From NCBI GenBank assembly GCA_937907395.1, contig CALCII010000010.1, forward strand, positions 101,116 to 165,115: DNA of 64,000 bases. Reading direction: 5' to 3'. The stretch is from an uncultured Chitinophagaceae bacterium (GTDB lineage Bacteria > Bacteroidota > Bacteroidia > Chitinophagales > Chitinophagaceae). Position 1 is the first letter of the stretch; every line of letters starts with the position of its first letter. This document shows positions 1 to 8,095 of the stretch, in pieces. Made by a program: the position numbers and the translations under genes. The notes under the pieces were generated by a model. That model did no database searches. It saw nothing but the letters and a program-made list of their open reading frames with translations, and was not told the DNA's origin.

Positions 1-1
1 T

Positions 2-973
2 GGCGATGTAATTCTTGCCACTGCTGTCATTGAAAAATTACACCAGTCACATCCATCTGCAAAAATTGATTTTCTTGTCCGCAAAGGAAATGAAGGATTG
101 TTAACAAATCATCCGTTTATTAACCAGGTACTCATCTGGAATAAGAAAGAACAGAAAATCAGGAATTTATTCAAACTGGTTCTGCAGGTAAGAAAGGAAA
201 AATACGATGTGGTGGTGAACCTGCATCGTTTCGCCAGTTCAGGCTTGGTTACGGCTCTTTCAAACGCAAAAAAAACGGTTGGGTATAAAAAGAATCCGCT
301 TTCTTTTTTGTTCAACGAATCATATGATCATTCACTGGGAAAACCAGGTGAAAAATACCTGCACGAAACAGATCGGAATCAAATGCTCATACGTTCTCTT
401 ACAGACGAGGAGAAAGTGACTCCACGGTTGTATCCGCAATCATCCGACTTTGATAAAGTGCTTTCATTGAAGAGCAAACCTTACGTCTGTATTGCACCAG
501 CATCTGTTTGGTATACCAAGCAATGGACTATGGAAAAATGGGTGGAATTCATTCAGAAGTTGCCAACAGAATATCAGGTCTTTTTATTAGGAGCACCTTC
601 AGATCGAACACTGTGTGAACAAATAGTGCAACAGGCTGGCAGATCAGAAGTAGAATCTCTGTGCGGACAATTGAGTTTTCTTGAATCGGCGGCGCTTATA
701 AAAGATGCACGCATGAACTATGTGAATGATTCTGCGCCTCTGCATATTGCTTCTGCTATGAATGCACCGGTTACAGCTGTATTTTGTTCCACCATTCCGG
801 AGTTTGGCTTCGGGCCTTTATCTCAACAATCGTTTATCATTGAGACAAAAGAAAAATTGCCATGCAGACCTTGCGGTTTACATGGCAAAAAAGATTGTCC
901 GCTCCATCATTTCAACTGTGCTGCCACCATTGAAACAAGCGAAGTTTTATCAACACTTACACGCTCACATTAA
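2..973 (+). CDS. Glycosyltransferase family 9 (heptosyltransferase-like), 5' end outside window
   Basis: The reading frame is open from base 2, so the gene starts upstream of the window; 323 codons are visible. The visible N-terminus reads GDVILATAVIEKL, the nucleotide-sugar-side motif that follows the first strand in GT9 enzymes. The C-terminal half has the family pattern NDSAPLHIASAMNAP (about visible residues 241-255) and a closing Cys-rich stretch (PCRPCGLHGKKDCP) typical of the heptosyltransferase II branch. Family members transfer heptose to the inner core of lipopolysaccharide at the cytoplasmic face of the inner membrane. An rfaE2-like heptose activation gene lies at 55 kb, which fits an LPS core role, but the exact sugar cannot be read from sequence. 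The TTG at 98 is not the start, because family-conserved sequence continues upstream. The 3' end overlaps the convergent dapD by 17 bases. Confidence 0.85.
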   Translation, partial: GDVILATAVIEKLHQSHPSAKIDFLVRKGNEGLLTNHPFINQVLIWNKKEQKIRNLFKLVLQVRKEKYDVVVNLHRFASSGLVTALSNAKKTVGYKKNPLSFLFNESYDHSLGKPGEKYLHETDRNQMLIRSLTDEEKVTPRLYPQSSDFDKVLSLKSKPYVCIAPASVWYTKQWTMEKWVEFIQKLPTEYQVFLLGAPSDRTLCEQIVQQAGRSEVESLCGQLSFLESAALIKDARMNYVNDSAPLHIASAMNAPVTAVFCSTIPEFGFGPLSQQSFIIETKEKLPCRPCGLHGKKDCPLHHFNCAATIETSEVLSTLTRSH

Positions 974-1769
974 AATCACGGAGTGCATCGTTGAGACTGG
1001 TCTTTAAGTCGGTACTGGGCTTTCGTTGGCCAATGATGAGTGCACATCCCACACCATATTCACCTGCCGGGAATTTCTTAGTATAAGATCCCGGTATCAC
1101 CACACTTCTTGCAGGAACTCTTCCTTTCATTTCAATGGGTTCGGGCCCGCTTACATCAATGATCTTTGTGGATTGCGTTAAAACCACATTAGCGCCTAAT
1201 ACAGCTTCTTTTTCAACAATCACACCTTCTACCACAATACAACGAGATCCAATGAAACAGCCGTCTTCAATGATTACTGGTGAAGCCTGTAAAGGTTCCA
1301 GTACACCACCAATACCCACACCGCCACTCAGGTGAACACCTTTGCCTATTTGTGCACAGCTGCCAACGGTAGCCCAGGTGTCAACCATGGTTCCTTCGTC
1401 TACATAAGCGCCAATATTTACATAGCTGGGCATCAGTACCACATTCTTTGCCAGGTAAGCACCATAACGGGCTACTGCATGAGGTACAGCACGTACGCCT
1501 AACTCTTTATAATTTTTCTTGAGAAGCATTTTGTCGTAAAACTCGAAAGGTGCAACATCCCATGTCTGCATCTGCTGAATACCAAAGTACATCAGGATCG
1601 CCTGCTTCACCCATTCGTTTACCTGCCAGCCTGTTTCGGAGGGTTCAGCTGTTCTTAAACGGCCTTTGTCCACTTCTTCAATCACTGATCTTACAGCATC
1701 TGTATAGGTTGTGTCTTTGAGCAAATCACGGTTACTCCACACATCATTAATCAATTGTTTGAGATCCAT
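957..1769 (-). CDS. dapD: 2,3,4,5-tetrahydropyridine-2,6-dicarboxylate N-succinyltransferase (DapD)
   Basis: This 270-residue protein catalyses the succinyl-CoA-dependent acylation step of the lysine/diaminopimelate pathway, feeding peptidoglycan and lysine synthesis in the cytoplasm. The N-terminal helical part (WQVNEWVKQAILMYF) is followed by a left-handed beta-helix of hexapeptide repeats (VNIGAYVDEGTMVDTWATVGSCAQIG, about residues 130-155, read in two halves). The ORF can be extended 52 codons upstream, but that extension is unlike the family, and a -7 element (TATGTTTG) lies at 1787-1794, just before the ATG at 1769. I therefore place the start at 1769. The gene is divergent from the Nudix gene and convergent with the GT9 gene. 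Confidence 0.95.
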   Translation of the reverse strand: MDLKQLINDVWSNRDLLKDTTYTDAVRSVIEEVDKGRLRTAEPSETGWQVNEWVKQAILMYFGIQQMQTWDVAPFEFYDKMLLKKNYKELGVRAVPHAVARYGAYLAKNVVLMPSYVNIGAYVDEGTMVDTWATVGSCAQIGKGVHLSGGVGIGGVLEPLQASPVIIEDGCFIGSRCIVVEGVIVEKEAVLGANVVLTQSTKIIDVSGPEPIEMKGRVPARSVVIPGSYTKKFPAGEYGVGCALIIGQRKPSTDLKTSLNDALRDFNVSV

Positions 1770-1786
1770 TGTTGCTGATTTTTTTG

Positions 1787-1794
1787 CAAACATA
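1787..1794 (-). promoter_or_regulatory. dapD promoter -7 element TATGTTTG
   Basis: A perfect match to the Bacteroidota -7 consensus TAnnTTTG lies 17 bases upstream of the chosen dapD ATG. It sits inside the unlikely N-terminal extension of the ORF, which supports the shorter start. Confidence 0.65.
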
Positions 1795-1869
1795 AATGAA
1801 AATGAAGTTCTGTGAATTGATTGCTTTTCAGACAGTGGAATTATTGTATTTTTCACGGAAATTGATCGC

Positions 1870-2421
1870 ATGGAATGGAAGATTGTTGAGACGGAATATT
1901 TAGTAAAACACCCACCTTTTTTCACAGCCCGCCGGGATAAATGTATCCGTCCCGATGGTGTTGAAATACCGGCTTACTATGTGGTGGAACTGCCACAGGC
2001 TGCACTCACTGTTGGTATCACCACTGAGGGGAAGGTGTTACTGGTAAAACAATACCGCCATCCCGTTTCAAAGGTTTCCCTTGAATTTCCCGGTGGATTT
2101 ATTGAAGCAGGTGAGGATCCACTCACTGCTGCACAAAGGGAAATGGAAGAAGAAACCGGGTATCATTTTGAACAATTTGAATACCTGGGCACGGTGGCTG
2201 CCAATCCGGGTATATTAAATAATTTCAGCCACCTGTTTATTGCTTATGGCGGCAGAAAAGCAGGTGAGCAGCAACAAGATCCCCAGGAAGATATTCGCCT
2301 TGAATTACTTACAATCAGCGAATTAAAAAATAAGCTTCTCCATCACGAAATCATTCAGTCGCTACATGTAAATGCTTGCTTTTATGCTTTGTTGAAAATG
2401 GGAGAACTTCAGTTGAAGTAA
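1870..2421 (+). CDS. Nudix hydrolase, ADP-ribose pyrophosphatase-like
   Basis: A 183-residue protein with a complete Nudix box at about residues 76-98 (GFIEAGE...REMEEETGY, matching GX5EX7REUXEEXGU), which binds the divalent metal and hydrolyses a nucleoside diphosphate linked to another moiety. The preceding RHPVSKVSLEFPGG and the domain layout resemble the ADP-ribose / NUDT5-type branch, so ADP-ribose or a sugar nucleotide is the likely substrate; this is inference. The start ATG at 1870 leaves 100 bases to the divergent dapD start. The 3' end lies about 30 bases before the cca promoter. No membrane segment or signal peptide is present, so the protein is cytoplasmic. Confidence 0.88.
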   Translation: MEWKIVETEYLVKHPPFFTARRDKCIRPDGVEIPAYYVVELPQAALTVGITTEGKVLLVKQYRHPVSKVSLEFPGGFIEAGEDPLTAAQREMEEETGYHFEQFEYLGTVAANPGILNNFSHLFIAYGGRKAGEQQQDPQEDIRLELLTISELKNKLLHHEIIQSLHVNACFYALLKMGELQLK

Positions 2422-2450
2422 GTCTTTCCTTTAGTTGAAATCCACTTTCT

Positions 2451-2458
2451 TATTTTTG
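2451..2458 (+). promoter_or_regulatory. cca promoter -7 element TATTTTTG
   Basis: Matches TAnnTTTG and ends seven bases before the ATG at 2466. Transcription from it would give a leader of only a few bases. Confidence 0.6.
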
Positions 2459-2465
2459 CAAGGAT

Positions 2466-3887
2466 ATGATGATTGATTGTACAAGTAAAGAATTATCTCT
2501 TTTGCAGTTGGTAGGGACCTGTGCAGATAAACTGCAATTACCTTGCTACCTGGTGGGCGGATTTGTGCGTGATAAACTTCTCAACAGGGAGTGTAAAGAT
2601 CTTGATTTTGTTTGTGTGGGGGATGGAATTGAACTGGCACATGCAATTGCTGAAACCATACAACCCAAACCTCTTGTTTCTTTTTTTAAAAATTTTGGTA
2701 CAGCACATATCAAACTGGATGGGTTTGACCTTGAATTTGTTGGCGCACGGAAAGAAAGTTATGCATCTCATTCCCGAAAACCGGAAGTGAGTCCGGGAAC
2801 AATTGAGGATGATCAGCGAAGAAGGGATTTTACAATTAATGCATTAGCAATTGCTTTAAATAAAGAGCAGTTCGGGACATTGATTGATCCCTTCAATGGT
2901 GTGGAGGATTTAAAATTGAAAATCATACGTACACCTTTAGAGCCGGCGCAAACGTTCAGTGATGATCCTTTGCGGATGATGCGTGCCATTCGTTTTGCTT
3001 CGCAATTAGATTTTACCATACATCCGGAAACATGGTTAGGTATTATTGAAACAGCAGAGCGGATCAAAATCATATCGAAAGAACGCATTGCAGATGAGTT
3101 AAATAAAATTCTGCTGAGCAAAATCCCGTCTGTTGGATTCGATTTATTATATAAAAGCCGGTTGTTGAAATTGTTCTTTCCGCAGATGACAGAATTAGCA
3201 GGCGCTGAGTACATTGATGGGAAAGGGCATAAGGATAATTTTTATCACACATTGCAGGTTGTTGACAATATTTCGGTCAACACAAATGATTTATGGTTGC
3301 GTTGGGCAGCCGTATTACATGATATAGGCAAACCTGCTACCAAGCGGTTTGAAGAAGGGCATGGCTGGACATTCCACGGCCATGAAACAGTTGGTGCACG
3401 AATGGTGCCACGCATTTTCAATCAACTGAAGTTACCGTTGAATGAAAAAATGAAGTTTGTACAAAAATTGGTGGAGCTGCACTTAAGGCCTATCAGTTTA
3501 ACAAAAGAAAATATTACAGATTCGGCGATTCGTCGCCTGTTGTTTGATGCAGGGGAGGATTTTGAAGCGTTAATGATGTTGTGTGAAGCGGATATCACTT
3601 CAAAAAACAAGCAAAAAGTACAACGCTACCTGCAGAATTTTGAACTGGTGAGAAAACGTTGCAGGGAAGTGGAGGAAAAAGATCATATCCGAACCTGGCA
3701 GCCGCCCATTACAGGGGAAGAGATTATGAAAACATTTGGGGTGCCACCTTCCCGTGTGGTGGGGGACCTTAAAAATGCAATTAAAGATGCAATACTGGAT
3801 GGCGAAGTTGAAAATACATACGAAGCAGCTTTTGCTTTTATGCTGGAAAAAGCAAAGGCCTTAAATCTTGCTCCGGTGCACGAATAA
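2466..3887 (+). CDS. cca: CCA-adding tRNA nucleotidyltransferase / poly(A) polymerase family with HD domain
   Basis: The 473-residue protein has the class II nucleotidyltransferase head motif GGFVRD (residues 31-36) followed by the metal-binding DLD (45-47). It then has the ERIADELNKIL neck helix and an HD phosphohydrolase domain (HDIGK at about 285-289). This layout is that of bacterial CCA-adding or A-adding enzymes, which build or repair the 3' CCA end of tRNA. Family members with an HD domain can also act as phosphatases or phosphodiesterases. Whether this copy adds all of CCA or only part of it cannot be decided here. Two adjacent ATG codons (2466, 2469) follow the -7 element closely; I keep the first. 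miaA, another tRNA-modification gene, lies two genes downstream. Confidence 0.9.
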   Translation: MMIDCTSKELSLLQLVGTCADKLQLPCYLVGGFVRDKLLNRECKDLDFVCVGDGIELAHAIAETIQPKPLVSFFKNFGTAHIKLDGFDLEFVGARKESYASHSRKPEVSPGTIEDDQRRRDFTINALAIALNKEQFGTLIDPFNGVEDLKLKIIRTPLEPAQTFSDDPLRMMRAIRFASQLDFTIHPETWLGIIETAERIKIISKERIADELNKILLSKIPSVGFDLLYKSRLLKLFFPQMTELAGAEYIDGKGHKDNFYHTLQVVDNISVNTNDLWLRWAAVLHDIGKPATKRFEEGHGWTFHGHETVGARMVPRIFNQLKLPLNEKMKFVQKLVELHLRPISLTKENITDSAIRRLLFDAGEDFEALMMLCEADITSKNKQKVQRYLQNFELVRKRCREVEEKDHIRTWQPPITGEEIMKTFGVPPSRVVGDLKNAIKDAILDGEVENTYEAAFAFMLEKAKALNLAPVHE

Positions 3888-3890
3888 AGC

Positions 3891-3898
3891 TATTTTTG
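3891..3898 (+). promoter_or_regulatory. -7 element TATTTTTG upstream of the pRiA4b ORF-3-like gene
   Basis: Matches TAnnTTTG directly after the cca stop codon and about 67 bases before the next ATG. It suggests that the gene at 3966 has its own promoter rather than relying only on cca transcription. Confidence 0.5.
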
Positions 3899-3965
3899 TA
3901 TCCGGTTGCTGCCATGAAAAACGATAAAACAGGATGGCGTAACTGGTGAAAAAAACTTAGAATCT

Positions 3966-4538
3966 ATGGCTGTATTACGTTTCAGAGTTTATTGGGAAGA
4001 AGATGATGCCACCTATCGTGACATTGTGATCCGGCATACGCAGAACTTTAAAGAATTTCATGAAGCGATTCTGAAAGCATACGAATTTGATAATAAGCAC
4101 AAAGCCACTTTCTATCGTAGCAATGATCATTGGCAAAGAGGCAGGGAAATCACTTTAGAAAAATACGAAAAGGCATACAAAGTTGATCCTTTATTAATGG
4201 AGGATACAACGGTTGGCTCAGAGATACGTGAGCCCAATCAGAAATTTGTATATATGTACGACTTCAATAAGGGATGGACCTTCCTTGTTGAATTGATTAA
4301 TGTGAGCAAAGAAGAAAGTTCAAAAATTTCCTATCCGTCTGCTGTTCGTTCCGAAGGTATTGCACCAAGTCAGTATGGTACCAAAGGTTTGGTTGGTGAT
4401 AAACTGGCTGAAGTAGAAGAGAAATATGATCTGAGTGCAGATGCTGAAGGTTTTGGTGAAGAAGGCGAAGGTGGAGATGGCGATGAGGAAGAATCAGGAT
4501 TTGCAGGTGAAGGAGCTGATGATGATGCCGCTTTCTGA
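3966..4538 (+). CDS. Plasmid pRiA4b ORF-3-like family protein with acidic tail
   Basis: A 190-residue protein whose N-terminal 130 residues match the pRiA4b ORF-3-like family as I recognise it: an FRVYWEEDDATYRDIVI beta strand, then FKEFHEAILKAYEF and a YMYDFNKGWTF segment. The last about 40 residues are strongly acidic and glycine-rich (EEGEGGDGDEEES and similar) and are probably disordered. The biochemical role of the family is not established. Despite its name, nothing around the gene suggests a plasmid or transposon: it lies between cca and miaA on the same strand, with normal base composition. It may be cotranscribed with miaA, since only 48 bases separate them. The function remains unknown. 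Confidence 0.75.
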   Translation: MAVLRFRVYWEEDDATYRDIVIRHTQNFKEFHEAILKAYEFDNKHKATFYRSNDHWQRGREITLEKYEKAYKVDPLLMEDTTVGSEIREPNQKFVYMYDFNKGWTFLVELINVSKEESSKISYPSAVRSEGIAPSQYGTKGLVGDKLAEVEEKYDLSADAEGFGEEGEGGDGDEEESGFAGEGADDDAAF

Positions 4539-4586
4539 TCAGTAATTTTTTATCAATCTGAGTTCTTTACAAATTCATTTTGAAAT

Positions 4587-5492
4587 ATGAATAAAACAAT
4601 AGTTATTGTAGCCGGACCAACAGCTGTTGGTAAAACTGCTCTTGCAATAGAGTTGGCAGCATATTTTCATACATCCATCATTTCTGCCGATTCCCGTCAA
4701 TGTTATAAAGAACTGAATATTGGTGTTGCAAAACCATCGCAGGAAGAGTTACAAAAAGTGAATCATTTCTTTATTAATTCACATTCGGTTGAGGAAGAAG
4801 TCACGGCTGCTGCTTATGAGTCGTATGCATTAAAAGTGACGGAAGACCTGTTTCAGGATAACAACATTGTAATTGTAACAGGAGGAACCGGGCTCTACCT
4901 CAAAGCATTGTGTGAAGGTCTGGATGAGATACCGGCTGTTGATGAAGGAGTGAGGGAACAATTGATCGTTGCTTACAAAGAAGCAGGAATTGAATGGTTG
5001 CAAAATGAGTTAAAAGCGAAAGATCCTTTGTATGCGGCTAAAGGTGAAATGCAAAATCCACAGCGTATGTTACGGGCTTTGGAAGTGGTACTTGGCACCG
5101 GGCAATCGATTCTTTCTTTCCGCAAAGCGGTGCCTAAAAATCGCCCGTTTGCAATCATTAAAACGGCATTAGATCTTCCACGTGAAGAGTTATATGAACG
5201 AGTTAATCACAGAGTGGATTGGATGATGGAACAAGGATTGCTTCAGGAAGTACAATCATTGATTCCATACCGTCATCTCAACTCATTACAAACTGTGGGC
5301 TACAGGGAATTATTTGATTACTTTGATTCTGAAACATCGTTAGAAGAAGCGGTTCGTTTGATCAAACAAAACACAAGGCATTATGCAAAAAGGCAATTAA
5401 CCTGGTTTCGTAAAGACAAAGAAATACATTGGTTTCATCCGGAACAGAAAGAAGAGTTGATACATTTTATTGAGACGCAAAGAAGTAAATAA
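4587..5492 (+). CDS. miaA: tRNA dimethylallyltransferase MiaA
   Basis: The 301-residue enzyme transfers a dimethylallyl group from DMAPP to N6 of adenosine 37 in tRNAs that read codons starting with U. Evidence is the P-loop GPTAVGKT (residues 10-17), the SADSRQCY motif that carries the catalytic Asp, GGTGLYLKALCEGL, and the C-terminal RQLTWFRKDKEIHWF segment. The length is usual for the family. Translation probably starts at the ATG at 4587, since the P-loop strand begins immediately after it. The gene ends right at a strong bidirectional terminator shared with the convergent outer-membrane protein gene. Confidence 0.96.
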   Translation: MNKTIVIVAGPTAVGKTALAIELAAYFHTSIISADSRQCYKELNIGVAKPSQEELQKVNHFFINSHSVEEEVTAAAYESYALKVTEDLFQDNNIVIVTGGTGLYLKALCEGLDEIPAVDEGVREQLIVAYKEAGIEWLQNELKAKDPLYAAKGEMQNPQRMLRALEVVLGTGQSILSFRKAVPKNRPFAIIKTALDLPREELYERVNHRVDWMMEQGLLQEVQSLIPYRHLNSLQTVGYRELFDYFDSETSLEEAVRLIKQNTRHYAKRQLTWFRKDKEIHWFHPEQKEELIHFIETQRSK

Positions 5493-5525
5493 AAAAAGCA
5501 CGAACAACCTGTTCGTGCTTTTTTT
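5492..5525. terminator. Bidirectional intrinsic terminator between miaA and the FadL-like gene
   Basis: A perfect 9-bp stem (GCACGAACA at 5498-5506 with TGTTCGTGC at 5510-5518) and a 3-base loop are flanked by seven A on the left and seven T on the right. The hairpin can therefore stop transcription in both directions. Confidence 0.9.
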
Positions 5526-5540
5526 ATTCTTTACTGTGAA

Positions 5541-7142
5541 TCAGAATTTAAATCCGATCGTTGCAACAATTTGTCCGTTTGTAAAATTATTTTTTGCCAA
5601 TGGCGATGGTCGGTCTTCATCCGGTAATTGTGTAAGGAAGTAGGGTACATGTGCGCCTCTGCCAATTGTATGCGTATAGGTGAGATCAACAAATACTCCT
5701 TTATCCCTGTAGCCCAAACCAAAGCTGGGGATCATGCTATACGTTTTCACTCCTTCATAAAAAGATTTTTTCAGCGGACTACCAATATATTGAAAGCCGC
5801 CACGTACCATCAGCGTTTTGAATTTCAATTCACCACCAATACGTGCATTCAATGCCATTTTGTAAATGTCATCGATATTCCTGTTCACACTTTTAAAATA
5901 ATCAATCTCATTCTGTGATGGTTGCTCTTCATTGCTGCTGTAAGAAAAAGCTTTGTAATTCACCAATTCCAGGTCGCCGGTGATAAAAGCCTTTTGCTTC
6001 GTTACATCCTTGATTTCACGAAATACATAAGCAAGGCTCACGGCAAAACGCCAGGGAGTTGCCAACTGATAATTGTAGCTGTAATCTTCACCGCCTGTTA
6101 TATCATGCGTGTTTAATGTGAACTCAGATGGCTTACTGTTGTTGCCTGAAATTCTGCGTGCAAAATTTTCTACGTTGGCTGTAAGGGAAGAGTAGGTTTT
6201 GTCTGTAAGTGAATAAACAGTGGGTGTATGAAAAGTGAGTCCGATTCTGAAATACTCAACCGGCTTAAAAATCACTCCTAATCTTGCATTAATTCCCACG
6301 CCACTTGTAGTAAACCGCTCTGTATAATGGAGACTGGCAAAATCATTATCTGTATTGCCTGTTGCATCTTCTTCAATCACTGTTGTGTTTTTCCGGTAGT
6401 TAACAATGGGTAGTCCAAACGAAATACCATACAGGATTTTTTCATTTTGATTGAGTGCTAATCCAAATGCAGGTTCATAAATGCCACCTCTTGTTTGGTA
6501 AGCAAATTGTTGATTCAGCAAATTCATTCCGCTTCGGGGTTGCGCATTGGAACGGTAACCAACAATATTTCCATTGGAAAGGATTGTATCAACCAGGTAA
6601 TTTTCTACAGCAAGGCTGGCACCATCCGGAAAGTTGTTTAAGGCGTTTTCGAAATCATCCACACGATTGTCAACCAATTGATCAACCCATTTTTCAGAAA
6701 AAGAAGTATATCCGTTTTTACCACTGTATCTGAAGTCAGAATTAAAATTGGCTGTTTGGTTGATCACAAGGCTGATGGTTGTATTTTTTATACTGCTGCT
6801 GCTGAAACGGTTGCCCCAGCTAAGAATCACACCATTGGCACCCAAACCAAATGCATTTCGCTTTTCTTTAAATGCACTATCAGCATATTTCATGTTTGTA
6901 CGGTTCAGCAGAAATCCGGGAGTAAATACCCATTCATTTGTTTTATACTGTGCTAATCCGGCCGGATTTATATAAGTGGAACTGATATCGCCACCCAGCG
7001 ATACATTGGATCCGCCAATAGCCTGTATCCTGGCAGAACCGTTGGGATTATAAGTTGAAAAGGGCAGCGCATCTAATGCACTTTGAGCAAAGCTTACAGA
7101 TACCAGGAGCATAGCTATGCCTGATAGAAAGATTTTTTTCAT
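5541..7142 (-). CDS. OmpP1/FadL-family outer-membrane protein
   Basis: A 533-residue protein with a signal peptide (MKKIFLSGIAMLLVSVSFA, cleavage probably after residue 19). The mature N-terminus (LDALPFSTYNPNGSARIQAIGGSNVSLGGDISSTYINPAGLA, read in parts) is the plug-like start typical of FadL/TodX-type channels in Bacteroidota. The rest alternates short aromatic-ended strands, as in a beta-barrel, and ends in an aromatic residue (GQIVATIGFKF), as expected for Bam-inserted barrels. FadL-type proteins import hydrophobic compounds such as long-chain fatty acids; the actual substrate here is unknown. It lies 33 bases downstream of a lipoprotein gene on the same strand, so the two may be one transcript. 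It ends at the terminator shared with miaA. Confidence 0.82.
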   Translation of the reverse strand: MKKIFLSGIAMLLVSVSFAQSALDALPFSTYNPNGSARIQAIGGSNVSLGGDISSTYINPAGLAQYKTNEWVFTPGFLLNRTNMKYADSAFKEKRNAFGLGANGVILSWGNRFSSSSIKNTTISLVINQTANFNSDFRYSGKNGYTSFSEKWVDQLVDNRVDDFENALNNFPDGASLAVENYLVDTILSNGNIVGYRSNAQPRSGMNLLNQQFAYQTRGGIYEPAFGLALNQNEKILYGISFGLPIVNYRKNTTVIEEDATGNTDNDFASLHYTERFTTSGVGINARLGVIFKPVEYFRIGLTFHTPTVYSLTDKTYSSLTANVENFARRISGNNSKPSEFTLNTHDITGGEDYSYNYQLATPWRFAVSLAYVFREIKDVTKQKAFITGDLELVNYKAFSYSSNEEQPSQNEIDYFKSVNRNIDDIYKMALNARIGGELKFKTLMVRGGFQYIGSPLKKSFYEGVKTYSMIPSFGLGYRDKGVFVDLTYTHTIGRGAHVPYFLTQLPDEDRPSPLAKNNFTNGQIVATIGFKF

Positions 7143-7175
7143 GATTTTCTGTTTGGAGGGGTTAATATCTCAGCA

Positions 7176-7943
7176 TTAATTCCTGCGTCCACTTGAGCTG
7201 CTTTTGCTGCTGCCGGAACTACTACTGCTACTGCTACTGCTTCCTCCGCTGAATGTACGTCCGCTGCCGGAATTGCTGCTTCCACTACTGAAAGTGCGGC
7301 CGGAGCCACCATTATTTCCGCCATTGTAAGTGCGGTTGCCGGAATTGCTGCTACCAGAAAAGAAACGGGAACGACCGGAGTTTGAACCGGTGCTGAAATT
7401 ACGGCCGTCACCAGATGAACCATAACCTGTTCCGAATTTGCCTCCCGATGTTTTAGGTATTGAAGTTACAGAAGATACTGCAGGGGTGTACCTGATACCG
7501 GTACTGTTGGAGCGGGTACTGCCTCCAATAATAATTACATTATGTGAACCGGGGATGCAGATTAACGGATTTCCCCAGTTATAGCCATGCGTGTAGTAAT
7601 TGGTATTGTACCAATAACTGTTTGAATTGTTCCATGAATTCCAGCCCCAGGTATTGTATGGATTGTTCCATGTGTTCCATCCCCAGCTGTTATAACGGGG
7701 AGTACCCCAAACCAGGTCAAAATCATCATAATTCCTGAATCTTGAATCACGTATTTGCTGACGAAGACGCTGGTCTTCGAGATTCTGCCTGTTGTCTTCA
7801 TCCCTGTCAACCTGAACATAGGATTCACGTTCACGAAGAGGGGAATAATATACGTCATCGGGTGTTTGTCCGGTGCGATAGGTGGAAGCACAGGAACTCA
7901 ATCCTGCTGCAACTATTGAAACGAGTAAAATTCTAGCAATCAT
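7176..7943 (-). CDS. Low-complexity lipoprotein with Trp/Asn-rich and Ser/Gly-rich repeats
   Basis: A 255-residue protein with a lipoprotein signal (lipobox LSSC, lipidated Cys at residue 18). After a charged segment (residues 35-75) comes a Trp/Asn/Tyr-rich stretch of imperfect repeats (SWGWNTWNNPYNTWGWN, about residues 85-126). The last 90 residues are built from Ser/Gly/Asn with repeated RTF(S/N)xG units and a run of nine Ser. I do not recognise a catalytic domain. Similar proteins are frequent as uncharacterised lipoproteins in Chitinophagaceae, to my knowledge. It is probably anchored in the outer membrane, and its position upstream of the FadL-like gene suggests an envelope role. The same DNA gives a long Ala/Val-rich ORF in another frame, which is an artefact of the repeats. 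Confidence 0.75.
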   Translation of the reverse strand: MIARILLVSIVAAGLSSCASTYRTGQTPDDVYYSPLRERESYVQVDRDEDNRQNLEDQRLRQQIRDSRFRNYDDFDLVWGTPRYNSWGWNTWNNPYNTWGWNSWNNSNSYWYNTNYYTHGYNWGNPLICIPGSHNVIIIGGSTRSNSTGIRYTPAVSSVTSIPKTSGGKFGTGYGSSGDGRNFSTGSNSGRSRFFSGSSNSGNRTYNGGNNGGSGRTFSSGSSNSGSGRTFSGGSSSSSSSSSGSSKSSSSGRRN

Positions 7944-7954
7944 GGCGTTTTGAA

Positions 7955-7988
7955 TTTGAGGTTTCTAGATGTGAAGTTACTACTTTTG
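7955..7988 (+). promoter_or_regulatory. proS promoter (-33 TTTG, -7 TACTTTTG)
   Basis: TTTG at 7955-7958 and TACTTTTG at 7981-7988 are separated by 22 bases, close to the Bacteroidota spacing. This implies a proS leader of about 100 bases, in which I see no known riboswitch or T-box. Confidence 0.6.
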
Positions 7989-8095
7989 CAACTTCCTGAC
8001 AGTTTCACATTTATTATCACAAACAACAAGCCATAAGTAGGTTTTAAGTGTGCGGAAGCTGTTAAATTAATTCTAAAAACAAACAGAGCAATCGA

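Noticed and set aside
3966..4538. Mobile element indicated by the plasmid-named family
   Set aside because: No terminal repeats, transposase or composition change are present; the gene is flanked by core tRNA-processing genes.
7139..7423. Ala/Val-rich 94-residue ORF on the minus strand
   Set aside because: It is a different-frame reading of the Ser/Gly repeat region of the lipoprotein gene; its composition follows from the repeats and it has no family resemblance.
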